Source of the DNA: Daldinia sp. FL1419
Lineage: Eukaryota; Ascomycota; Sordariomycetes; Xylariales; Hypoxylaceae
Assembly (NCBI GenBank): GCA_025201765.1
Contig: MU623744.1
Location: 1-12,026, forward strand
Direction: 5' to 3'
Length of the DNA stretch: 12,026 bases
Both the position numbers and the translations under genes were made by a program. The notes under the pieces are model-generated. The model was not told the origin of the DNA. It saw nothing but the letters and a program-made list of their open reading frames with translations, and ran no database searches. This document shows, piece after piece, positions 1 to 6,285 of the stretch (the first letter of the stretch is position 1; the number at the start of each line of letters is the position of its first letter).

Positions 1-607
1 AATTAATATTTTATTAGACATATATATATATAAAGTATTTAAATCCATAATTTTAAAATTTCTTATTATTTATAATATTTAAATTATCTTTTATTTAAGG
101 GTTATTATTATAAAAATAATATCTATTTATTTTATAATTTTATAATTAAATTAATTAATAAATATTAAGTTTTAAATAAATAAATATTTTATTAATTTAT
201 AAAATATATTTATATTTTTTATTTAAATAATATTTATATTATTAAATGGAATATAACTTTATATTTATATTGAATTCTTTAATTGAAATATTGTAAGAAT
301 AAATGTTAAAGATGAATATAATAATGAAGATAATGATTTGGGAAGGTATATGTTTTGGAGGTTAAATAATATTAAATAATAATTATTTATTATAAAGGTA
401 ATTAAAAATATAATATTAATGTTATTTGTATTATTATAATAAAATTTTTTAAATTATTATAATAATAATTCTTTTAACCTTATTAATTTATATTATTAAT
501 TATTTAATAATATTAATTAATATTAGTAAATATATATATAAAATAAATAATAATAGGGGTAAAATTGGTATATTAAAGTTATTTAAAGAAGAAAGTTATT
601 TAAGAAA

Positions 608-626
608 GATAGGTAGGAAACCTATC
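608..626. repeat. Short hairpin
   Basis: GATAGGT (608-614) and ACCTATC (620-626) form a perfect 7-bp stem around a 5-base loop. It is one of the few G/C-bearing spots in the first kilobase. No run of T or neighbouring gene makes it a terminator; the role is unknown. Confidence 0.5.
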
Positions 627-951
627 CTTATATAATAATAGATACATAAGTACTTCTTAATGATAATATGCCATATCAAAGCATATAAATCATATAACCA
701 CCACATTTATATTTATATTATTATTTATATTTATAATATTATAAGAAATATTAAAAAATAATAATATAAATATTAAAATTATATTATTATTTTATTTTAT
801 TAATAAATTTTTAAATTTTATTTAAAAGTTTTGAATTTTATTCTTATTAAAAAGTTTTATTTATTATTATTATTTAAGAAAATAATAGTAATTCAGTATT
901 TAAAGAATCAATAATAATTTAGTAATTAAAAATACTATTAGTTTCTTAAAT

Positions 952-982
952 ACCTTAACAAGCTCCATAAGCACCTTAACAA
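952..982. repeat. Two copies of a 10-mer, 21-bp period
   Basis: ACCTTAACAA occurs at 952-961 and again at 973-982. The surrounding patch keeps its plus-strand cytosines in CpA. This may be a minimal tandem duplication or chance in a low-complexity patch. Confidence 0.4.
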
Positions 983-1397
983 ACCCCAGCAGTTTCCCAA
1001 TCTTTTATAAAACCCTTAAAATGTTTATTGATATTAATTATCTTATAATACAAATAATATCAACCATATCTATTAATAAATTTAAACAAGTAAATGAATA
1101 AATATAGTTCTTAAAAAAGAAAAAATTATTAGATGGGATTATAAAATTGTTATATATTTCAAAATGATCAATTATTACATTTTTGAATAAGGTTTATAAA
1201 GATAATTAAATTTTTCTTAATTATTTTCGTATTTTAAGATATAAATATAAGAGATCATCAGTTTAATTTAAATAAAAATAAAAAGGAGGATTATAAAAGA
1301 ACCAATCTTAACCTGATATATTTAAATGCTCTAAGATCGTGACCTAGTTGGCACTTATATATTAGACCTGCAATATCACATAACTACGCAAAAAAAT

Positions 1398-1600
1398 AAA
1401 ATATTGCTAAGGTAGGAATATTGGTCATGTGATTATGGTGGTACAAGACCCACCTTAATCCTATATATAACTACATATTCTAATTATACGATCAGAATAT
1501 GTACTTATCTTTTACAACAACCACTTTTAACCACTTTTGACTTAATATATTTAAATACCCTTATTTTTATTATTATATGCAATGGTACCTTATCCATCTA
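1398..1600 (+). repeat. Family C, left arm of an inverted-repeat pair
   Basis: This arm is inverted relative to 2186-2388. Shared landmarks in order are GGAATATTGGTCATGTGA (about 1416), GGTGGTACAAGACCCAC (about 1438), a TATATAA box-like run (about 1463), GAATATGTACTTATCTTTTA (about 1496) and GCAATGGTACCTT (about 1580). Most differences from the other arm are C/T or G/A. GC is clearly above the surroundings. Just inside the arm a piece present in the other family C copies is deleted, joining directly to TTTACTTTCCAAAATGGCTC. It could be a long terminal inverted repeat, or one of two solo LTRs in opposite orientation; the sequence does not decide. Confidence 0.75.
1473..1502. repeat. Hairpin inside family C left arm
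   Basis: ACATATTCT (1473-1481) and AGAATATGT (1494-1502) form a perfect 9-bp stem with a 12-base loop. The same hairpin is present in the other arm at 2273-2300 with one G/A difference, so it is an ancestral part of family C. Confidence 0.6.
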
Positions 1601-1637
1601 ATATATTTACTTTCCAAAATGGCTCAAAACAGTACTA
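1590..1637 (+). repeat. Family C inner module with C-B junction
   Basis: This stretch (TTTACTTTCCAAAATGGCTC, then CAGTACTA) matches 2964-3007. In both places the following DNA is family B-like, so the C-B junction existed before the region was duplicated or formed part of one larger element. It also resembles a stretch inside the family A copies (3486-3527), which points to shared ancestry between A and C. Confidence 0.55.
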
Positions 1638-1821
1638 AATAAAAAAAGAATTAAATAATAAAAAGAATTATTAATAATAATAATTGATATTTAAAAAAAT
1701 AAATGAAATAATATTTATAAACTATTATAAAATTTATAAAGAAAATTAGATAAATTAATATTGAAAAATTTAATATTATTAAATGAAAATTATAATAAAA
1801 TAAAAATTATAATAATTAAAT
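1638..1821. repeat. Family B-like fragment
   Basis: Very AT-rich, but colinear with 4398-4531. Both have a run of AAT triplets, then ATTGATATTT / ATTAATATTT, then a TTATAAA-rich stretch and TTAGATAAATT-like sequence. It represents the unoccupied version of the site into which the copy at 3015-4382 inserted. Low complexity limits certainty. Confidence 0.4.
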
Positions 1822-2147
1822 ATATTTATTTATTTATTATTACTCCAATCTACCTAAATTATCTTACAAATATTAAGTCCATCTTTTGGTATTTGTTTCA
1901 GGTAGGATTTATATTTTGGAAAAAACCTACCCACTACTTATTTAATTAAATTATATTATTATAATTATTATTTTATTTTATATTTTTATGAAAATTCATT
2001 TTTTAATAAAAATAATTAAATTTTAATAAATAATAAATATATTAATATATTATAAAGAAATTATTTTAGGGAAGGGTTGGGGTATATATGGTTTGTGCAG
2101 GGTATAAATATGTATAAATGATTTTACATTTTTATAAAATATTAATA
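1822..2147 (-). mobile_element. Family A retroposon, 5'-truncated and internally deleted copy
   Basis: Read on the minus strand this is the 3' part of the family A element, ending in an (AAAT)n tail (plus-strand TTTA repeats at about 1823-1838). It is colinear with 3016-3225 and, after a deletion of roughly 115 bp, with 3345-3447. Shared landmarks are CCATCTTTTGGTATTTGTT (about 1879), TTTTGGAAAAAACCTAC (about 1914) and GGGTTGGGG (about 2074). Homology stops near 2140-2147, before AAAGGTCCGGGCC of family C. No clean TSD could be read; the flanks are too A/T-simple. Differences from the 3015-4382 copy are mainly G-to-A, as expected of RIP. Confidence 0.6.
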
Positions 2148-2185
2148 TAAAGGTCCGGGCCAAAAATCTTATACATATCCAACCT
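2148..2185 (-). repeat. Family C inner segment, inverted copy
   Basis: TAAAGGTCCGGGCC (about 2149-2162) is the reverse complement of a segment at about 2911-2925, and the AAAATCTTATACATAT beside it matches too, with C/T differences. It extends the right arm inwards and shows that 2904-2999 belongs to the same family. Confidence 0.6.
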
Positions 2186-2192
2186 GTTGGAT
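2177..2192. repeat. Palindrome at arm boundary
   Basis: ATCCAAC (2177-2183) and GTTGGAT (2186-2192) are perfect inverted copies around a 2-base centre. TGTTGGAT at 2185 and the ATACA near 2365-2369 would suit TG...CA ends of a roughly 185-bp solo LTR, but no primer-binding site, polypurine tract or direct LTR partner is visible. Confidence 0.4.
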
Positions 2193-2388
2193 GGACAAGG
2201 TACCATTGCATACAATAGTAAAAGTGAGGGTATTCGTAAATTCAGTCAAAAAGTGGTTGTAGAAAGATAAGTACGTATTCTAACCGTGGTCAGAATATGT
2301 AAGCTTATATACAAGATTAAAGTGGGTCTTGTACCACCACCAAAGTTACATGACTAATATTCCCATACAACCCTTGTAAAAGTATGAA
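2186..2388 (-). repeat. Family C, right arm of an inverted-repeat pair
   Basis: Reverse-complement partner of 1398-1600, and the better preserved of the two. It keeps GGTACCATTGCATACAATAG (2200 onward), AAAGTGGTTGTAGAAAGATA, GTGGGTCTTGTACCACCACC (about 2323) and ACATGACTAATATTCCCATA. Homology to the left arm ends near CAACCCTTG (about 2368-2376). The two arms and the DNA between them span about 990 bp. That would fit a foldback-type element, except that the middle holds a separate retroposon fragment and the arms may simply be two inverted solo repeats. Confidence 0.75.
2273..2300. repeat. Hairpin inside family C right arm
   Basis: ACGTATTCT (2273-2281) pairs with AGAATATGT (2292-2300) apart from one G/T position. 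It is the counterpart of the perfect hairpin at 1473-1502. The single mismatch is a transition. Confidence 0.55.
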
Positions 2389-2903
2389 TAAAATAAAATA
2401 CACCATCCTTTTTTTTAAAAGAAATAAAATAAAATATATAATTATAATAATAATTATTTAATAAAATATTATTTAAATAATTAAATTATATTATTATTGA
2501 TTTTATTATTTATATTATTAATATTAAATTCTTTTATTAAACTTTTTAAAATATATATATATTAAAATTTTATAATTTATTTATTTTTATAATTATTTCA
2601 AATTTATTTTAAATAATTTATAATTTTATATTAATTTATAATTTTATTTTAAATTATATTTTATTTTAAAAATTAAATTTATTTATATTATTTTTTTAAT
2701 ATTGAACTTATATAATAATAAATAAAATAAAATTTTAAATAAATATTTCATTAATTAAATAATTTAAAATAAAAAACCATCTAATTTTATTTATTTTCTA
2801 TATTGAATTATTTAATTTTGAATTTTAAGGGTATAAAATTTGAAATATTTGGTTCTTTTATTAAGGGATTATATGCACTATGATCTTTTATGGGGCATGT
2901 GTA
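2389..2903. other. Near-pure A/T stretch without genes
   Basis: From about 2430 to 2810 there are almost no G or C bases, only interleaved A and T runs including ATATATATATAT near 2551. No repeat could be aligned with confidence. A little G/C returns at 2820-2900 at the approach to family C. Nothing else is seen. Confidence 0.6.
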
Positions 2904-2999
2904 AGACTTTTGGCCCGGACCTTTATACCCATTCTTACTTTTATAACCCTTTTTTCACCACCACAATATTATATTTACTCTCCAAAATGGCTTAAAGCA
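2904..2999 (+). repeat. Family C fragment
   Basis: It carries TTTTGGCCCGGACCTTTATA (about 2908-2927), found inverted at 2148-2165, and TTTACTCTCCAAAATGGCTT (about 2972), found at about 1600. It therefore links both halves of the family C sequence. From about 2927 it also resembles 3450-3527 inside the family A copy, about 522 bp downstream in the same orientation. It ends in the target-site duplication of the next retroposon. Confidence 0.65.
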
Positions 3000-3014
3000 G
3001 TACTACTAATAATT
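3000..3014. repeat. Target-site duplication, tail side (15 bp)
   Basis: GTACTACTAATAATT here is identical to 4383-4397. The two copies bracket the family A insertion exactly. The same target, unoccupied and shortened, is seen at about 1634 (CAGTACTA followed by B-like DNA). Confidence 0.85.
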
Positions 3015-3449
3015 TATTTATTTATTTATTATTACCCTGATTTACTTAGAATATATTATAGGTATCCGGTCCATCTCTTGGTATTTGTTCTGGGTAAAAA
3101 TCATATTTTGGAAAAAACCTACTCGTTACTTATTTGAATAAATTATGTTGTTATAATTTTGGTTTTATTCTATATTTTTATTGAAATTTACTTTTTAATA
3201 AAAATAATTAGATTTTAATATGGAAAAATATTTTATACGTTGTAATATTTATTATATGGAATGATGTAGCAGCGGCCCAGGTGTGAAACGATAATGAAAT
3301 CCAAAATAGTTTTATTATTTTTTTTAATAAATAACAAAAACGTTATTATATTGTAAAGAGGTTGTTTTGGGGGAGGGTTGGGGTGTATGTGGTTTGTGCA
3401 GGGTATAAATATATATAAATAATTTTATATTTTTATAAAAAGTTATTAT

Positions 3450-3527
3450 ACATTTTTATTTTTACAACTTTCTTTTTAATATCATAATATTATATTTGTT
3501 TTTTAAAATGGTTTAAAATGGTGTTAC
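3450..3527 (-). repeat. Module shared by families A and C
   Basis: AATATTATATTTGTTTTTTA, then AAATGGTTTAAAATGG and GTTACTA, parallels 2964-3007 just outside the element (AATATTATATTTACTCTCCA, then AAATGGCTTAAAGCAG and TACTA). Versions also occur at about 4800-4866 and 7205-7260 on the other strand. Differences are mainly transitions. Either C donated this piece to A, or A and C are diverged parts of one lineage. Confidence 0.5.
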
Positions 3528-3794
3528 TAACCTGTAACCCTTTTTAATTAACTTTAATCTTCTTTATATACCTTATTTACACTTTGCAATATTACAATAT
3601 AATATTACTATACTTATTACATTCACAATCCAATATTATCTTAAAAAACCTATTTTATTTTTATATATATATTACATTAAGTAAAAGAAAGTTTATATAT
3701 CTGTAGGTGCTCCATTATTTCTCTAATATTATCTTATTATTAACCCTTTTTAAATATTTTAATCCTTTTATTAAAGATTATTACAGCATTTTAG

Positions 3795-4372
3795 ATTTAA
3801 TATAATATTTTAATATTATATTATACCAAAATTATAATCCTAATGTAGCTGCACATTATAAAAACAATTTATTTATTGAAAATAGGGAATTGTATGAAGA
3901 ATATGATTATGCCTTTCTGGTACAATTTCGGGAATTAATTGTTAAGATTTTGTTGCAATTTTTTCAAGGTTTTTAGGCTTTTAAGAAATTTATTAAGAAA
4001 TTGTTAATAATATCTAATAACTATTCTTATTATATTTGGTCCTTTATTTGCCAGATCTATGACTTTTATACGTTTTAACAATTTTAGGAGAATTATTTGT
4101 TTTAATATTACCAATATTATAATTATTCCGCAATATAACCTTATTCTATATCTATTCTACTAATATTTATTAATTACAATATAAGATTTATAAAAAAATT
4201 AACTTTAAAAGGAAGTACATATGTATTACCTTATTCCTAACAATTTATATTATCCCCATATATTATTATTACAACAATCTTTTACTCAAAAGGTTCAATT
4301 AACATTAAATATTTTGCCATTTCCCGATAATAATCTGCTACAGATCCTTAGCGACTTCCTGGTGTACCCAGG
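3795..4372 (-). pseudogene. Possible decayed coding frame in family A (very tentative)
   Basis: On the minus strand, in the frame reading GGA TCT GTA GCA GAT from about 4349, roughly 190 codons run down to about 3800. They are broken by many TAA and TAG codons, and I saw no TGA. RIP turns CAA and CAG into TAA and TAG, so the pattern fits a glutamine-containing frame after mutation. The start of the stretch (VADYYREMAKYLM) is not low-complexity. I do not recognise a protein family. AT-rich noise also favours TAA, so this is weak; a noncoding retroposon body is equally possible. Confidence 0.2.
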
Positions 4373-4382
4373 TTCAAGCCCT

Positions 4383-4397
4383 GTACTACTAATAATT
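4383..4397. repeat. Target-site duplication, 5'-end side (15 bp)
   Basis: Identical to 3000-3014. Family B-like sequence continues directly after it, as it does after the unoccupied site near 1637. Confidence 0.85.
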
Positions 4398-4531
4398 AAA
4401 TATAAAATAATTAAATAAATAATTAGTAAAAATAATTAATAATAATAATAATTAATATTTAAAATAATATATTTAATTAAAAATAAGAAAATTATATATT
4501 ATTCTAAAAAAAGTTTAATTTAATTAAATAA
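4398..4531 (+). repeat. Family B segment
   Basis: TTAATATTTAAAATAATATA followed by TTTAATTAAAAATAAG also occurs at about 8678-8712. AAGTTTAATTTAATTAAATAA (4511 on) matches about 9017-9038 and 9616. It marks the start of a family B tract that continues after the inserted A fragment. No coding content. Confidence 0.6.
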
Positions 4532-4875
4532 ATTTATTGCATTAGGTCCAGGACGCTGTAATAATCCTCAGTAAGGGGTCCAAAACATTTAAGGAGGATT
4601 AATAATGGGATGAAATTGGAAAGATAATAAAATATTTATAAATATGTAAATCTTTTTTTATTTAATGTAATATATATATAAAAATAAAGTGGATTTTTGA
4701 GATAATATTGGATTATGAATGTAATAGGTATAATAATATTATATTATAATATTGTAAAATGTAAGTAAGGTATATAAAGAAGATTGAAATTAGTTGGGAA
4801 GGGTTATAAATTAGTAATATTATTTTAAGCCATTTTAGAAAATAAATATAATATTATGATATTAAACAACCTGTG
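4532..4875 (+). mobile_element. Internal family A fragment inserted in family B
   Basis: This stretch matches the middle of the two long A copies (the minus strand of about 3790-3480, and about 6930-7257). It begins TTATTGCATTAGGTCC and ends near GATATTAAA (about 4866). It keeps unmutated bases lost elsewhere: TTAGGTCCAGGACGCTG (about 4542) reads TTAAATCTAAAATGCTG in the minus-strand copy, a pure-transition difference. An 8-bp inverted repeat, TAATCCTC (4562-4569) / GAGGATTA (4594-4601), is visible. The flanks TTAATTAAATAA (4520-4531) and CTAATCAAATAA (4876-4887) could be a TSD altered by C/T change. Unlike the other A copies it has no (AAAT)n tail. Confidence 0.55.
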
Positions 4876-5240
4876 CTAATCAAATAAGAAAAACAATTTT
4901 CAAGAACTTATTTATATTTAAAAGAGTTATAGAGACCTAAGAAGTTTAGTTTTAAGGAAGTTAATAAAATCTTTATAAAGTAAGATTTATTATATAAATA
5001 TATTACCCCAATTTATTATTCAAAATGAAATCCAATATATTATCCAAACCAAAATCCAATATATTATACTAAAACTCTTCTAATAAATTAGTATATAAAA
5101 TTGATAGAAAATTAATAAATAATTAATAAAAATTAATAAAAATTGATAAGAATTAATAAAAGATAAAAAAACATATTAAAAATTTAAAATTTAAAAAAAT
5201 ATTTATAATTAAGTACATTTTTTTTATTAATAAGAATTTG
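4876..5240 (+). repeat. Family B, long-unit segment
   Basis: CTAATCAAATAAGAAAAACA (4876), then TTTATATTTAAAAGAGTTAT and AGAGACCTAAGAAG, closely parallels 11300-11400 (TTATATCTAAAAGAGCTATA, AGAGATTTGGAGGG, AGGAGGCTAATAAGGTCT). It is the family B variant that ends in an ATAARGTCTTTA-type stretch. The remainder to 5240 is simple A/T with AATTAATAAAAATTGATAAG-like runs. No gene. Confidence 0.55.
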
Positions 5241-5967
5241 AGTTGATTAAAGAGGAAAAGAATTTTTAAAAATTTATTTATATTAAATTGAAATTTTAAT
5301 AGATATGCCTTAACCCTACATTTTTATCGTACAAAATTCTTTGATTTTAAAAATTAATAATTTTATCCTTAAGAACTTAAACTAATCAAATAAAAAAACA
5401 ACGTTTGGAGGTTTATTTATATTGAACAAAAACTCTAATAACTTTTATAAAATATATCCTATACTTTATCGTACAAATTTCTATTAAAAAAACTAAGAAT
5501 CAAATACATCCTAACTTAAACTAATTAAATAAAAAAATAATGTTTAAGGGTTTATTTATATTAAATATAAACTTTAATTAAATAAAAGTTTTTATAAAAT
5601 ATACCTTTCAGTTTTATTATACAAAACTCTATAGAAAACTAATAATTCTATACTTGAAAATTTAAGTTAATCAAATAGAAAAACAACTCTTAAAGGTTTA
5701 TTTACATATTAAAAAGCTTATAAAAATTTTAAAAAGGTTAGATTGGTGGATTTTATCCTAATTCTATTACCCTAATTTATTATTATAAAAAAATTAATAA
5801 TTCTACATTTAAAAACTTAAACTAATTAAATAAAGAAATAATTCTTGAAGGTTTATTTACATATCAAAAAACCTATAAAAACCTTAAAAAAATTGGTTTT
5901 ATAAAAATTAATAAAATTTTGCAACTTTAATTATATAATTATATTACTTAATTATATAATTATATTA
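5241..5967 (+). repeat. Family B decayed tandem array (about 140-155 bp units)
   Basis: An anchor of the form CTTAARYTAATYAAATA, followed by an AARAACAAYTCTTAAAGGTTTATTTA-like stretch, recurs at about 5241, 5375, 5514, 5660 and 5815, a spacing of 134-155 bp. Between anchors a second motif, ATATRCCYT followed by TTTTATYRTACAAAAYTCT, recurs at about 5303, 5453 and 5598. Unit-to-unit differences are largely transitions plus small indels. The anchor motifs are the same as in the array at 8600-11425, so the arrays are one family. No protein is encoded in any frame. Confidence 0.65.
5927..5967. repeat. Tandem duplication of a 20-mer containing a palindrome
   Basis: TTAATTATATAATTATATTA is present at 5927-5946 and again at 5948-5967, separated by a single C. 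Each copy contains the 12-bp perfect palindrome AATTATATAATT. A diverged single copy is at about 8142-8162 after the equivalent family B unit. Confidence 0.6.
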
Positions 5968-6172
5968 TAACCTTTTATAAAAATTCCCCCTTTAAAAATA
6001 AACTTATATAATTAAAATAACTTAATTATAAAAATAATTAAAAAGAAATTTAATTAAAAATATAAAAATAATTTTAATTTAAATAAATTAGAATAATAAA
6101 TATAATAATTATTATATTATTTTAATTTAATAATTTTTTTTAATTTGAAAATTATATTTATTATTAAATATT
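5968..6172. other. AT-rich target region upstream of the long retroposon
   Basis: Nothing is encoded here. The last part (6148-6174) contains AAAATTATATTTATTATTAA followed by ATATTAA, identical over about 27 bases to 11525-11551. That second locus continues into a family B head, so 6148-6172 is the left flank of the family B head that resumes at 7738. Confidence 0.5.
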
Positions 6173-6186
6173 AATTAATAATTATT
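6173..6186. repeat. Target-site duplication, 5' side (14 bp)
   Basis: AATTAATAATTATT here is identical to 7724-7737. It lies directly before the GC-rich start of the retroposon. Confidence 0.75.
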
Positions 6187-6204
6187 GGTCCTCTAGGAGG
6201 ACCA
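6186..6204. repeat. 8-bp inverted repeat at the first bases of the retroposon
   Basis: TGGTCCTC (6186-6193) and GAGGACCA (6197-6204) are perfect inverted copies around TAG. The element's first base, by the TSD reading, is G6187. It could form a stem at the 5' end of an RNA; the role is unknown. Confidence 0.6.
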
Positions 6205-6285
6205 CGTCTACCCGGGATCGCTCCGCGCCTACTCCGAACCGTACTCGTTGGAATTACCCTCCTCTGCGTCCGCTTCTTTATCCTC
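6187..6285 (+). other. GC-rich island at retroposon 5' end
   Basis: By direct count 59 of 99 bases are G or C (38 C, 21 G), against a background far below 20%. It has ten CpG but only one CpA and two TpG. The boundary with the AT-rich body is abrupt, at TCCTCTTTTTAACTTTTTTT. The dinucleotide pattern suggests that RIP-preferred CpA sites are already gone, or were never present, while CpG, CpC and CpT cytosines remain. Its place at the element's 5' end would suit a promoter or 5' untranslated region. No polymerase III A/B-box pair and no coding frame can be defended. Confidence 0.75.

Larger units (their letters stand above)
1..1300. other. Gene-free AT-rich DNA
   Basis: No open frame of useful length or composition is visible on either strand, and no repeat family from the rest of the window was recognised here. 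The stretch is mostly A/T homopolymer runs and short TA tracts (for example 20-32). Three small patches stand out: a G-bearing patch at about 300-365, a hairpin at 608-626, and a C-bearing patch at about 935-1020 that has many CpA but no TpG. The last looks like DNA where only minus-strand cytosines were mutated. Probably older decayed repeat, but this cannot be shown. Confidence 0.6.
3015..4382 (-). mobile_element. Family A non-LTR-type retroposon, 5'-truncated copy (about 1.37 kb)
   Basis: Read on the minus strand the element starts inside AGGGCTTGAACCTGGG (4382 leftwards) and ends in an AATAATAAATAAATAAAT tail (plus-strand 3015-3037). Perfect 15-bp duplications flank it. It is colinear over its whole length with the plus-strand copy at 6187-7723 but lacks that copy's first 170-odd bases. 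A variable 5' end, a fixed A-rich 3' repeat and a TSD are hallmarks of target-primed reverse transcription. This copy is less mutated than 6187-7723: GCAGCGGCCCAGG at about 3269 reads GTGGTGGTTTAGG in the other. A G-rich tract lies at 3369-3383. No reverse transcriptase or other domain is recognisable; the element may be non-autonomous or an internal remnant of a longer one. Confidence 0.8.

Noticed and set aside
1281..1290. AAAAGGAGGA resembling a bacterial ribosome binding site
   Set aside because: No open frame follows, and the surroundings are eukaryotic repeat DNA.
1761..1949. Open frame of 62 codons on the plus strand
   Set aside because: Low-complexity peptide of I, Y, N, L and K spanning the junction of a B-like fragment with a retroposon tail. 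No start context or conservation.
2880..3137. Open frame of 85 codons on the plus strand
   Set aside because: It runs across the end of family C, a target-site duplication and the reverse complement of a retroposon tail. The peptide is dominated by L, I, Y and F from A/T runs, and the homologous stretches at 1590-1950 and 9820-10030 do not keep the frame.
3369..3383. G-rich tract resembling a telomere repeat or G-quadruplex
   Set aside because: A single GGGGGAGGGTTGGGG run with no repetition is not telomeric. It is an ordinary inner part of family A, decayed to A-rich sequence in other copies, so no conserved function is indicated.
4369..4382. GGTTCAAGCCC resembling a tRNA T-arm / polymerase III B box
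   Set aside because: Only four pairs of the T stem form, no acceptor, D or anticodon arm could be placed upstream, and the match lies at the truncated end of the retroposon on its antisense strand.
4221..4418. Open frame of 65 codons on the plus strand
   Set aside because: It is antisense to family A and crosses the retroposon 5' end and its TSD, so it cannot be an ancestral gene.
5241..5967. Regularly spaced repeats resembling a CRISPR array
   Set aside because: The repeats are about 140-155 bp with similarity along the whole unit, not 25-40 bp repeats with unique spacers, and the setting is a fungal-type eukaryote.
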